39,604 nucleotides of DNA, from the NCBI GenBank assembly GCA_036501425.1, contig DASYAI010000069.1, positions 1 through 39,604 of the forward strand, in the 5' to 3' direction. Below the pieces are notes generated by a model. It saw only the letters and a list, made by a program, of their open reading frames with translations. It searched no databases and was not told the origin of the DNA. Made by a program: the position numbers and the translations under genes. Below are positions 14,668 to 22,810 of this stretch, piece by piece (position 1 is the stretch's first letter; every line of letters starts with the position of its first letter). The stretch is from DATKRB01 sp036501425 (GTDB taxonomy: Bacteria > Actinomycetota > Acidimicrobiia > Acidimicrobiales > RAAP-2).

Positions 14668-15720
14668 TCAGGTCCCCGACGCCGCCACCTCGGAGCGCCC
14701 CCCGGCCGCCACGGCCACCTGCACCCGGTCCACGAAGCCGCTCGCCGCCAGCTCGTGGGCCACGTGCACGGCGTTGGCGATCGCGACCGCCGACGACGAC
14801 CCGTGGCTGATCACGCAGACGCCGTCCACCCCGAGGAGCAGCGCACCCCCGGTGACGTCGGGGTCCAGCTGGGCGGCGATGGGACCCAGGTGCGGCAGCA
14901 GAGCGGCCGCGGCGGCCCGGGTCTCGTCGTCGGTGCCGAACACCGCCATGAGGGCGTCGAGGAGGTAGCGCATCCCCCCCTCGAGCGTCTTGAGCGCCAC
15001 GTTGCCGGTGAACCCGTCGGTGACGATCACGTCCACCGGCGACCCGATCAGGTCCCGGCCCTCGACGTTGCCGGCGAACACCAGCTCGCCCCGGTCGGCC
15101 AGCTCGCTGAGCTTCCCGAAGGTCTCCTTGACCAGCGGGGTCCCCTTGCCCGGCTCCTCGCCGATCGACAGGAGGCCCACCCGGGGCGCCGCGATCCCGT
15201 AGCGCTCGGTGGCGTAGGCCGCGCCCATGAGGGCGAACTGGACCAGCATCGGGGCGGTGCACTCGGCGTTGGCCCCCGAGTCGACCAGCACCGCCGGCTG
15301 GCCGCCGAAGCGCGGGATCGGCGTGGCGATGCAGGGTCGCAGCACGCCGGCCAGCCGGCCCATGCGCAACAGGGCCGAGGCCATCGCCGCACCGGTGTTG
15401 CCGGCGCTCACCATGGCCGACGCGGTCCCGTCGCGGACCAGCTCGGCCGCCCGCACCAGGGACGAGTCCTTCTTGCGCCGTACCCCCTGGGCCGGGTCCT
15501 CGCCCATCGCGATGACCTCGGTGCAGGCCACCAGGGCCACCGGCCCCGGGTCCCCCACCAGCTCCGGCGGACCGACCAGGACCACCGGCACCCCCTCGGC
15601 GTGCGCCCGGCGGGCCCCCTCGACCACCGCCACCGGCGCCTTGTCGCCGCCCGCGGCGTCGAGCGCTACGGGAAGCCCGCCGAGCGGCGGCCGCTCGGCG
15701 CGCGCCCCCGGTCGGCTCAC
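14668..15720 (-). CDS. plsX: Phosphate acyltransferase PlsX
   Basis: A 350-residue peripheral membrane enzyme that makes acyl-phosphate from acyl-ACP for phosphatidic acid synthesis. Motifs: VALDAAGGDKAP, ASAMVSAGNTGAAMASALL, RPCIATPIPRFGG, VLVDSGANAECTAPMLVQFA, DVIVTDGFTGNVALKTLEG and ALLLGVDGVCVISHGSSS. The GTG start is the base directly after the rpmF stop codon, so the two are translated together. The yceD-rpmF-plsX order is conserved across bacteria. Confidence 0.96.
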   Translation of the reverse strand: MSRPGARAERPPLGGLPVALDAAGGDKAPVAVVEGARRAHAEGVPVVLVGPPELVGDPGPVALVACTEVIAMGEDPAQGVRRKKDSSLVRAAELVRDGTASAMVSAGNTGAAMASALLRMGRLAGVLRPCIATPIPRFGGQPAVLVDSGANAECTAPMLVQFALMGAAYATERYGIAAPRVGLLSIGEEPGKGTPLVKETFGKLSELADRGELVFAGNVEGRDLIGSPVDVIVTDGFTGNVALKTLEGGMRYLLDALMAVFGTDDETRAAAAALLPHLGPIAAQLDPDVTGGALLLGVDGVCVISHGSSSAVAIANAVHVAHELAASGFVDRVQVAVAAGGRSEVAASGT

Positions 15721-15900
15721 CTAGTCGACCTCTACCGCCTGGCGACCCTTGTACCAGCCGCAGCTGGGACACACGACGTGGGGCACCTTGGCCTGGTTGC
15801 ATCGGGGGCAGACGCTGCGGGCCGGTCGGGCCAACCGCCAGTTCGCCGCCTGACGGCTCCGGCCCTTGGCCTTCGACGACTTCTTCTTCGGGACGGCCAT
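15721..15900 (-). CDS. rpmF: 50S ribosomal protein L32
   Basis: A 59-residue basic protein, short enough to be missed in a simple search. It starts MAVPKKKSSKAKGRSRQAA and has a zinc ribbon with two CxxC pairs (VCPRCNQAKVPH and VCPSCGWYKG). The zinc-binding form is the C+ type; some actinobacteria also carry a C- copy made under zinc starvation, not seen here. GAGGTGA precedes the ATG by six bases. The TAG stop touches the GTG of plsX. Confidence 0.96.
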   Translation of the reverse strand: MAVPKKKSSKAKGRSRQAANWRLARPARSVCPRCNQAKVPHVVCPSCGWYKGRQAVEVD

Positions 15901-15964
15901 GCGCGCTCACCTCGGGATCGGGGGCCGGCCACTGGCCGGGCCGGCTGACGCCCGCAGCGACCGG

Positions 15965-16603
15965 TCAGGGGGCCTCACGAGCGTGCCCGGCAGACGGCTC
16001 CGGCCCCGGAGCCGTCGCGAGCACGGAGAGACTAGCCCACCGGGGGTCGAGCGGCGCCACGCAGCGGCACTGCTCGTGGTTGCGGTCGGCCCCGCACGAG
16101 GGGCACAACCCGGCGCAGGTCTCCGAGCACAACGGAGCCAGGGGGAGCTCGAGCACCACCGCCTCGCGCGCCAGCGGACCGAGGTCCAGCCGGTCGTCGA
16201 CGATCGGGTAGGCCTCCTCGTCCCCGTCGACGCCGCCGACGCCGCCGACGCCGCCGGGGGCTCGGACCCGCACCTCCCGAGCGGGCGCCTCCCGAGCGGG
16301 CGCCCCCCGGGCGACGAAGCGCTCGCGCACCACCACGGAGAGCTCACCGCCCACCGGCGCCGTGCAGCGCCGGCACTGACCCTCCCAAGCGACATGCACG
16401 GTGCCGGTCACCATGACCCCGCCCGGGTAGGGCTCCAACCAGACGTCGCACCGAACGGTGCCCCCCTCGGGGACGGTGCTGGCACCGGGGGCCGGCCGCA
16501 GCGAGCCGTCGGGATCGAAGGGCCCGGAGCGCACCTCGTGCCAGCGGGCCCCGGGGCTCCGCCGGAGCCGGGCGACGTTGACCACAAAGGGATCGAGCGG
16601 CAT
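15965..16603 (-). CDS. DUF177 (YceD family) protein
   Basis: A 212-residue protein. It starts MPLDPFVVNVARLRRSPG, has CRRC in the middle and the family signature LCSETCAGLCPSCGADRN followed by CRC near the C-terminus. YceD proteins are linked to 23S rRNA accumulation or ribosome assembly and nearly always precede rpmF, as here. ATG at 16603 follows GAGGAGGTGGGT; earlier codons in frame lie inside the upstream gene. Two small in-frame repeats make a flexible insert: REAPAREAPARE-like copies at ~16270-16310 and a GGV-GGV-GGV run from a 9-bp repeat at ~16229-16256. Confidence 0.9.
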   Translation of the reverse strand: MPLDPFVVNVARLRRSPGARWHEVRSGPFDPDGSLRPAPGASTVPEGGTVRCDVWLEPYPGGVMVTGTVHVAWEGQCRRCTAPVGGELSVVVRERFVARGAPAREAPAREVRVRAPGGVGGVGGVDGDEEAYPIVDDRLDLGPLAREAVVLELPLAPLCSETCAGLCPSCGADRNHEQCRCVAPLDPRWASLSVLATAPGPEPSAGHAREAP

Positions 16604-16667
16604 ACCCACCTCCTCAGCCAAGACTTCCTGCGTCAAGACCTCCCGGGGACCACTGGACCGGACCTTC

Positions 16668-17252
16668 TCAGGCGAGGTCCTGGTCGAAGAACCCGTCCTC
16701 CCCCGGCCCGAGCTCGGCCGCCACCCGCTCGGGGCTCTCCATCGGCGGCGACGTCGCCTGCAGCTTCTCGCGGCCGGACTTGACCGTGCGCTGGATCCGG
16801 TCGAGCACGATCTCCATGCCGGCCAGCTTCTGGTCGCAGTAGTCCTCGGCCTCGTGGCGGACCCGCCGGGCCTCCTCGTTGGCATCGTTCAAGATGCGCT
16901 GGGCCACCTGGTTGGCCTGCCGGACGATTTCGGTGCGCGAGACCATTCGCTCCGCCTGGGCCCGGACGTCCTCCATCAGCTGCGCCGCCTCGCGCTGGCG
17001 CTCGGCCATCAGCTCCTCCTGCTCACGCAGGATCCAGCGGGCCTCGCGCAGCTCGGTCGGGAGCCGCTCGAGCGCCCCCTCCAGCAGGTCGACCACCTCG
17101 TCGCGCGACACCAGCACCGACGCGGAGAGGGGCATCGCCTTGGCGGTGGCCACCACGTCGATGGCGTGGCGCACCAGGTCCTCCACCCGGACCTCGTCAT
17201 CGTCGTCGGTGACCGAGCCGACCGCGCCCGGCTCGTCGTAGAGATCGCTCAT
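16668..17252 (-). CDS. DivIVA/SepIVA-like coiled-coil protein
   Basis: A 194-residue, acidic, mostly helical protein. The N-terminus (EVRVEDLVRHAIDVVATAKA, then SASVLVSRDEVVDLLEGAL) is followed by a long coiled coil (~70-165: REQEELMAERQREAAQLMED, NQVAQRILNDANEEARRVRH) and a flexible tail ending FFDQDLA. No membrane segment. Its position just upstream of the DUF177 gene, and its pattern, match the mycobacterial SepIVA group, DivIVA-related proteins needed for septation. The orthology is inferred from synteny and composition. ATG overlaps the coaD stop (ATGA). Confidence 0.75.
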   Translation of the reverse strand: MSDLYDEPGAVGSVTDDDDEVRVEDLVRHAIDVVATAKAMPLSASVLVSRDEVVDLLEGALERLPTELREARWILREQEELMAERQREAAQLMEDVRAQAERMVSRTEIVRQANQVAQRILNDANEEARRVRHEAEDYCDQKLAGMEIVLDRIQRTVKSGREKLQATSPPMESPERVAAELGPGEDGFFDQDLA

Positions 17253-17755
17253 GGGCCCTCCGAGCGACGGACGTCCCCCCCCTCACACTTCGCGACGAGC
17301 CGGGCGGCGACCGCCTTGGGCACGAACTCGGACACGTCCCCGCCGAAGCGGGCCACCTCGCGCAGCAGCTTCGACGCGATGAACGAGTGGTGGGAGCTGG
17401 TCGGGATGAAGAGGGTCTCCACCCCGGCCAGCTGCCGGTTCATCTGGGCCATCTGCAGCTCGTTCTCGAAGTCCGACACCGCCCGCAGCCCCTTGACGAT
17501 GGCCGTGGCCCCGACCTCGCGGGCGACGTTGACCACCAGGGTGGCCATCGACACGATGCGCACCCCGGGCAGGTGCGCCGTGGCCTCCTCGAGCATCTCG
17601 CGCCGCTCGGCGAGGTCGAACATCGGGTTGTTCTTCTGAGGGTTGCGGACCGCCGCCACCACCACCTCGTCGAAGAGGAGCGCGGCCCGTTCCACCACCT
17701 CCAGATGGCCGTTGTGGAACGGATCGAACGATCCGGGGAACAGGGCAGTCGTCAC
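17249..17755 (-). CDS. coaD: Phosphopantetheine adenylyltransferase
   Basis: A 168-residue nucleotidyltransferase for the fourth step of CoA synthesis. The N-terminal GSFDPFHNGHLEVVERA holds the HxGH motif; also NPQKNNPMFDLAERREML, IVKGLRAVSDFENELQMAQM and the C-terminal TSSHHSFIASKLLREVA, which includes the ISSS/T-like site. GTG at 17755 is the start by homology. A 14-base duplication (GGACTGCATCGTGA twice) covers this start and creates a 5-codon decoy frame just upstream that ends in GTGA over the true GTG. Confidence 0.96.
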   Translation of the reverse strand: MTTALFPGSFDPFHNGHLEVVERAALLFDEVVVAAVRNPQKNNPMFDLAERREMLEEATAHLPGVRIVSMATLVVNVAREVGATAIVKGLRAVSDFENELQMAQMNRQLAGVETLFIPTSSHHSFIASKLLREVARFGGDVSEFVPKAVAARLVAKCEGGDVRRSEGP

Positions 17756-17792
17756 GATGCAGTCCTCACGATGCAGTCCGCGATGCCGTCGG

Positions 17793-18347
17793 TCACGATC
17801 CGCCGGCCCTCGGGGACCCGTCGGCGGAGGAGATCGGGCGAGCCACGGTGACGAGCGTACCGCCGTAGCGGCGGACCTTCGTGACCGTCCACTCCGGTGG
17901 CAGCTCCAGCGGGCGGGACGACTCGAGCACCGCCAGCGGGGTCCGCAGCGAGGCGAGCAGCTCGGGCCAACGATCGAAGGCGTACGGAGGGTCGCAGAAC
18001 ACGAGGTCGAACCGGGTCGCCGACCCCAGCCAGCCGGGCAGCACCCCGGCCGCGGCCGTCCAGCGCTCGTCGGCCAGGCCGACCGCGGCGACGTTGGCCC
18101 GCACCGCCGCCAGCGCCGCCGGCGCCCGGTCGACGAAGGCGACGGAGCGGGCGCCTCGCGACAGCGCCTCGATGCCCATCGCCCCGGTCCCGCAGAACAG
18201 GTCGGCGACGACGAGGTCCTCCACCCCGCCGAGCGACCCCAAGATGTCGAAGATCGCCTCGCGCACCCGGTCCGAGGTGGGCCGGACGTCGACCGGGACC
18301 GGTGCGCTCAGCCGCCGCCCCCGACTGCGCCCGCCGATCACCCGCAT
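17793..18347 (-). CDS. rsmD: 16S rRNA (guanine(966)-N2)-methyltransferase
   Basis: A 184-residue methyltransferase acting on 16S rRNA in the assembled 30S head. Pattern: RVIGGRSRGRRL at the start, VRPTSDRVREAIFDILGSL, SAM motif DLFCGTGAMGIEALSRGA, and catalytic FDLVFCDPPYAFD (the NPPY-type motif). ATG at 18347 matches the family start; GTG at 18368 would add seven residues and follows GGTGGGG, so it is a fair alternative. Pairing with coaD is widely conserved. Confidence 0.94.
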   Translation of the reverse strand: MRVIGGRSRGRRLSAPVPVDVRPTSDRVREAIFDILGSLGGVEDLVVADLFCGTGAMGIEALSRGARSVAFVDRAPAALAAVRANVAAVGLADERWTAAAGVLPGWLGSATRFDLVFCDPPYAFDRWPELLASLRTPLAVLESSRPLELPPEWTVTKVRRYGGTLVTVARPISSADGSPRAGGS

Positions 18348-18431
18348 GGCCCCCCGGGGGGCGCTCACGTCCCCACCGGCCCGGGCTCCACCCCCCGCAC
18401 CGTACCCCCGGACCCCACCCTGGCCTGCTCC

Positions 18432-18527
18432 GATCGCCCGTGCACCCGATCGCCCGTGCACCCGATGGTCCGTGTAGCCGATGGTCTGTGCGCCCGACTG
18501 TCCGTGTACCTGATGGTCACTGTCAGC
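18432..18527. repeat. 16-bp degenerate tandem repeat, about six copies
   Basis: In the 175-bp gap between recG and rsmD there are six head-to-tail units: 18432-18447 and 18448-18463 (both GATCGCCCGTGCACCC), 18464-18479 (GATGGTCCGTGTAGCC), 18480-18495 (GATGGTCTGTGCGCCC), 18496-18511 (GACTGTCCGTGTACCT) and 18512-18527, which runs into the recG stop. The first two are identical and divergence increases towards recG. No gene was seen in the rest of the gap. Confidence 0.88.
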
Positions 18528-20766
18528 TCCGGAAGAGGTACTCCGCCTCCTCGTCGCTCAGGAACAGCCGAATCTCGTCCGCGAGCACCGGGTGCCCCTC
18601 GAGCTGGGGATCCCCGGCGGTCAGATCCTCGGCCACCGCCCGGGCGGCGTCGAGCAGCTCGCGGTCGCGGAGCAGCGACGCCAGCTTGAGGTCGCTCCGA
18701 CCCTTCTGGCGGGCGCCGAGGATCGTCCCCTGACCCCGGAGCCGCAGGTCGACCTCGGCCAGCTCGAACCCGTCCGACGTCGCCTCCAGCGCCTCGAGCC
18801 GCTCCGCCGCACCGGGTGTCGACCCCTCGGCGAGCAGGTAGCACCACGACGGGTGCCCGCCCCGTCCCACCCGGCCCCGCAGCTGGTGGAGCTGGGCGAT
18901 GCCGAATCGGTCGGCGTCGAGCACGACCATCACGGTGGCCTCGGGCACGTCCACCCCCACCTCGACGACCGTGGTCGCCACCAGGACCTCGATTTCGCCA
19001 CTGCGAAAGCTGGCCATGGCCGCCTCCTTGTCGGCCGGCGCCATCTGGCCGTGCAGCAGGCCCAGGCGCAGGCCGGCCAGCACCCCGGATCCCAGCCGCT
19101 CGAGCTCGTCGACGGCCGATCGGGCGACCACCCGCTCGGAGCCCTCGACCAGCGGGCACACCACGAACACCCGGTGCCCGGCCCCGACCTCGTGGCGGAC
19201 CTGCGCCCACGCCGACGCCACCGCCTCGGGCGTGCGGGCCCAGTGGGTGCGGACCGGCTGGCGCCCCGGGGGCAGCTCGTCGAGCACGGTGAGGTCGAGG
19301 TCACCGAAGACCACCATGGCCGCCGTCCTCGGGATCGGGGTGGCGGTCATCACGAGCAGGTCCGGGTCGTTGCCCTCCGACCCCTCGGCGCGTCCCTTCT
19401 CGCGCAGCGCCGCCCGCTGCTCGACCCCGAAGCGGTGCTGCTCGTCGATCACCACCACGCCCAGCGAGGAGAACTCGACGTCGTCGGTCAGCAGGGCGTG
19501 GGTCCCGACCACCACGTCCACCGATCCGTCGAGCAGCCCGAGCCGCAGCCGGGCCCGCTCCTTGGCCGAGGTCCGATTGGTGAGGAGGGCGACGGTGACC
19601 GGCCGGCGACCGCCCAGACGGGCCGGGTCGACCAGGGTCAGGCCCTCGAGGAGCTCGCGCACGCTCATGAGGTGCTGCTCGGCGAGGACCTCGGTCGGAA
19701 CCATCAGGGCGGCCTGGTGACCGCCCTGGACGGCGGCGACCATGGTCGCCACCGCGACGACGGTCTTGCCCGAACCGACGTCGCCCTGCAGCAGGCGGTG
19801 CATCGGCAGCGGGCCGGCCAGGTCGGCGAAGACGACGGCGAGTGCCTTGCGCTGGGCCGCCGTCAGCTCGTAGGGCAGGCCCTCGATCAGCGAGCGCACC
19901 AGCGTCGGAGGCTCGGCGGCGTCGGCCGGACGGGATGGCACCAGCTCGGTGGGCGAAACGGCGTGCCGGATCGCCCGGGCCGTGCGCTCGAGCACCCGCC
20001 GCCGCAGGACCAGCGCCATCTGGAGCCGGAACAGCTCGTCGAAGGCCAGGCGCCGTCGGGCCGGGGCCACGTCGGCGGTGGCGTCGGGAAGGTGGATGGC
20101 CCGCACCGCCGCGGTCCGGTCCTCCAGCGACAGCCGGTCCCGCCAGTGTCCCGGGACCGGGTCGGCCAGCCGGCCGGCCCGTTCGAGCGCCTCGCCGACC
20201 CAGGTCCCCAGCTCCCAGCTGGTGAGTCCCGCCTTGGCCGAGGCCGGGTAGACCGGCACGACCCGTCCGGTCCGGTCCCGTCCCCCGTCGCGGCCCTCGA
20301 CCCCGACGACCAGGTCGACCACCGGGTTGGTCATCTGGCGACCACCCCGGTACTCCTCGAGCTTGCCGAAGAAGAGCGCCTCGGAGCCGGCGGCCAACTG
20401 CCGGGTCCGCCAAGGCTGGTTGAAGAAGACGACCGTCATACCACCGGTCCCGTCGTGCACCCGCAGCTCGACGATGGTCCGGCCGTTGCGGGTACGCCGG
20501 CTGCGCGTGTCGCGCACCTCGGCCAGGACGACCGCCTCCTCGCCGACTGCCAGCCCGGCCAGGTCGGCCTGGCGGCTGCGGTCGATGTAGCGGCGGGGAT
20601 AGGTGGTGAGAAGGTCCAGCACGCTGTGGACCCCCCAGTCGCCGAGCGCCGCCTCGCGCTTGGCGCCGACCCCGGCGAGCAGGCCGACCGGAAGCTCGCT
20701 CAGCTGGCGCAGCCGGCGGCCCGCCACCTCGGCTGGGGCCACAGAGGTGGTCCGGGCCGGGCTCAC
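18523..20766 (-). CDS. recG: ATP-dependent DNA helicase RecG
   Basis: A 747-residue helicase that reverses stalled forks. The wedge (OB-fold) domain is in the first ~200 residues (GVGAKREAALGDWGVHSVLD, LRVHDGTGGMTVVFFNQPW). Helicase motifs: LLQGDVGSGKTVVA (I), MVPTEVLAEQH (Ia), DEQHRFGVEQR (II, DEQH), MTATPIPRTAAM (III), VVEVGVDVPEATVMVV (V) and QLHQLRGRVGRGGHPSWCYL (VI). It ends ADEIRLFLSDEEAEYLFRS. GTG at 20766 overlaps the stop of the DAK2 gene (GTGA). The same frame runs open far upstream into that gene, but only this part is RecG. Confidence 0.96.
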   Translation of the reverse strand: MSPARTTSVAPAEVAGRRLRQLSELPVGLLAGVGAKREAALGDWGVHSVLDLLTTYPRRYIDRSRQADLAGLAVGEEAVVLAEVRDTRSRRTRNGRTIVELRVHDGTGGMTVVFFNQPWRTRQLAAGSEALFFGKLEEYRGGRQMTNPVVDLVVGVEGRDGGRDRTGRVVPVYPASAKAGLTSWELGTWVGEALERAGRLADPVPGHWRDRLSLEDRTAAVRAIHLPDATADVAPARRRLAFDELFRLQMALVLRRRVLERTARAIRHAVSPTELVPSRPADAAEPPTLVRSLIEGLPYELTAAQRKALAVVFADLAGPLPMHRLLQGDVGSGKTVVAVATMVAAVQGGHQAALMVPTEVLAEQHLMSVRELLEGLTLVDPARLGGRRPVTVALLTNRTSAKERARLRLGLLDGSVDVVVGTHALLTDDVEFSSLGVVVIDEQHRFGVEQRAALREKGRAEGSEGNDPDLLVMTATPIPRTAAMVVFGDLDLTVLDELPPGRQPVRTHWARTPEAVASAWAQVRHEVGAGHRVFVVCPLVEGSERVVARSAVDELERLGSGVLAGLRLGLLHGQMAPADKEAAMASFRSGEIEVLVATTVVEVGVDVPEATVMVVLDADRFGIAQLHQLRGRVGRGGHPSWCYLLAEGSTPGAAERLEALEATSDGFELAEVDLRLRGQGTILGARQKGRSDLKLASLLRDRELLDAARAVAEDLTAGDPQLEGHPVLADEIRLFLSDEEAEYLFRS

Positions 20767-22433
20767 TCGATCCCGAGCAGGTAGGGATAGAGGGGCTGGC
20801 CCCCGTGATGGACCTCGATCGCCACCGCCGGTCGCTCGTCGTGGAGCCACTCGCTGATCCGTCGGGTGTCGGCCGGGGTGGCCCCCTCCCCCTCGATGAG
20901 GGTGACCAGCTCGTGGGTCGGCCCGACCAGGCGGTCGAGCAGACCGCACGCCACGGCGGCGGCGGTCGGGCCCACCGAGACGACCCCCTCGCGGGACAGG
21001 CCGATCCAGTCCCCGGCGTGGACCGGGCCGGCGTCGGTCTGCGCGTCGCGCACGGCGACGGTGACCTCTGCGGGCACCACTCGGACCGACGATGCCGCCA
21101 TCGCGGTCAGGTTGTCCTGCAGGGACGACCCCGGGTCGTAGGCGAGGAGGGCGGCGAACCCCTCGACGACGCTGCCGGTGGGGACCACGCCCACCGACGC
21201 GGTGGCGAGGCGGTCGACCTGGCCGGCGACCGGGACGACGTTCTTGTTGTTGGGCAGGATGACCACCCCGGGCGAGCCCGCCGCCTCGACGGCGGCGAGG
21301 AGCTCGGCGGTCGAGGGATTGGCGGACTGGCCCCCCGGGACCTGGTGGTGGACCCCCAACGAGCGGAAGATGCGACCGATGCCGTCGCCGGTGGTCACCG
21401 CGACCACCCCGGTGCGCGGGGGCGTGGCGGCGGGCCTCGGCGCTCCGCCCCCAGCCGCCTCGGCCGACGCCTCGCGGACCCAGCGTTCCTCCTCCACCTG
21501 CTCGTGCAGGTCGGTGACCCGGATCGACGACGGCCGGCCGGCGTCGAGCGCCACCTCGATCGCCGCCCCGACGTCGTCGGTGTGGATGTGGCACTGCCAC
21601 AGGCCCTCCCCGCCCACCACCACGATGGAGTCCCCGATCCCCGCCCACACCTCGCGAAAGGCCTCGATGGCCTCGTCCGGAGCCTCCAACAGGTACATCA
21701 CCTCGTAGCGGAGATCGGCCACCCCGCCGACCCCCGATGGGTGCCCGGCCGCGGCGGTCGGCGCCGGCACCGGCCCCCTCAGACCGGCGTCGGCCGGAGG
21801 GTCCGGCAGGGCGCGCCGGTCGGCCACCGTCAGCAGGGCGTCGACGAAGAGCAGGTACCCCGACCCCCCGGCGTCGACCACCCCGGCGCGCTTGAGGACG
21901 TCGAGCATTTCGGGGGTGCGGGCGAGGGCGTCGGCCCCGGCGACCCGGGCGGCCTCGAGCGTCCCGACGAGATCCCCCGGTGCGCCGAGACGCCCGGCGC
22001 CCTCCCCCACTGCCCGGGCGACGGTCAGGATGGTGCCCTCGACCGGCCGCACCACGGCCCGGCGCGCCAGGTCGCTCGCCGTCACCAGCGCCTCGGCCAC
22101 GTCGAGGGGCCCGACCGTCTCGCATCCGCTCCAGCGCTCGGCCACGCCGCGCAGGAGCTGGGACAGGATTACCCCGGAGTTCCCCCTCGCCCCCATGAGC
22201 GAGCCGTGCCCGATGGCCTTGCAGACCTCGGGCAGGCCGGCCCCGGCCTCCACCCCCTCCAGCTCGGTGACCACGGCTTCGAGGGTCAGCGCCATGTTCG
22301 TGCCGGTGTCCCCGTCGGGCACCGGGTACACGTTGAGGGCGTTCACCGCCTGCTGGTGCGTCCGGAGCACGTCGCGGTAGGTAAGCATCGCGTCGCGGAC
22401 GTCGGCTGGGGCCAGCGCCGCCAGGGGCCTCAT
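20763..22433 (-). CDS. DAK2/DegV-type kinase, FakA-like
   Basis: A 556-residue protein of the YloV/FakA family. The DAK2 ATP-binding domain (~1-200) has NVYPVPDGDTGTNMALTLEA, MGARGNSGVILSQLLRG and AGVVDAGGSGYLLFVDALL. The middle domain has ILPNNKNVVPVAGQVD-type residues and a histidine pair in WQCHIHTDDVGAAIEVALDA. The C-terminus ends HHGGQPLYPYLLGIE. FakA proteins phosphorylate fatty acids bound to DegV-type FakB carriers; no FakB gene is in the window, so the substrate is not shown. ATG at 22433. It opens the minus-strand run and is divergent from rpmB (91-bp gap with a weak TAGCAT/TAACCT element at 22444-22451). Confidence 0.88.
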   Translation of the reverse strand: MRPLAALAPADVRDAMLTYRDVLRTHQQAVNALNVYPVPDGDTGTNMALTLEAVVTELEGVEAGAGLPEVCKAIGHGSLMGARGNSGVILSQLLRGVAERWSGCETVGPLDVAEALVTASDLARRAVVRPVEGTILTVARAVGEGAGRLGAPGDLVGTLEAARVAGADALARTPEMLDVLKRAGVVDAGGSGYLLFVDALLTVADRRALPDPPADAGLRGPVPAPTAAAGHPSGVGGVADLRYEVMYLLEAPDEAIEAFREVWAGIGDSIVVVGGEGLWQCHIHTDDVGAAIEVALDAGRPSSIRVTDLHEQVEEERWVREASAEAAGGGAPRPAATPPRTGVVAVTTGDGIGRIFRSLGVHHQVPGGQSANPSTAELLAAVEAAGSPGVVILPNNKNVVPVAGQVDRLATASVGVVPTGSVVEGFAALLAYDPGSSLQDNLTAMAASSVRVVPAEVTVAVRDAQTDAGPVHAGDWIGLSREGVVSVGPTAAAVACGLLDRLVGPTHELVTLIEGEGATPADTRRISEWLHDERPAVAIEVHHGGQPLYPYLLGIE

Positions 22434-22524
22434 GGCTTGGGATGCTAACCTTCGGCCCGTTCAGCGACCGCTCCATGACGTCGCTTCCGGCCCGCGACCG
22501 GGCCCCCCGAGGAGGATGGACCCC

Positions 22525-22740
22525 ATGGCAGCTGTCTGTGAGCTCTGCGGCAAGAAGCCGTCGTTCGGCATGAGCCTGAGCCACTCGCACCGCCGGACCA
22601 AGCGGCGCTGGGACCCCAACGTCCAGCGGGTCCGGGCCCTCGTCGACGGCACGCCGCGCCGCCTCAACGTGTGCACCTCGTGCCTCCGCTCGGGCAAGGT
22701 GGTCAAGCCGCCGCGTCGCCAGGTCCCCGCCGCCAGCTGA
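22525..22740 (+). CDS. rpmB: 50S ribosomal protein L28
   Basis: A 71-residue basic protein: VCELCGKKPSFGMSLSHSHR, RTKRRWDPNVQRVRALVDG, RLNVCTSCLRSGKV. The two CxxC pairs mark the zinc-binding form. ATG at 22525 lies nine bases after GGAGG (22511-22515); an ATG at 22516 directly abuts that site and is unlikely. Divergent from the FakA-like gene and convergent with thiL, as in several actinobacteria. Confidence 0.96.
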   Translation: MAAVCELCGKKPSFGMSLSHSHRRTKRRWDPNVQRVRALVDGTPRRLNVCTSCLRSGKVVKPPRRQVPAAS

Positions 22741-22744
22741 CGCC

Positions 22745-22761
22745 CCGGGCCGCCGGCCCGG
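22745..22761. terminator. GC-rich hairpin between rpmB and thiL
   Basis: CCGGGCC-GCC-GGCCCGG is a perfect 7-bp stem four bases after the rpmB stop, in the 70-bp gap to the convergent thiL stop. It could act on both strands. There is no T-run, which is common for GC-rich actinobacterial terminators. Confidence 0.45.
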
Positions 22762-22810
22762 CACCGGGGTTCGGGGACCCGCCGGGACCCACCCGGGCCT
22801 CACCGGGATC

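Noticed and set aside
22434..22524. Divergent promoters for the FakA-like gene and rpmB
   Set aside because: TAGCAT/TAACCT at 22444-22451 could be a shared -10, but no fitting -35 was found on either strand, so no promoter is listed.
20767..22803. Upstream extension of the recG frame to a 1426-codon ORF
   Set aside because: The added part overlaps the FakA-like gene and rpmB in other frames and has no RecG similarity; only 18523-20766 is RecG.
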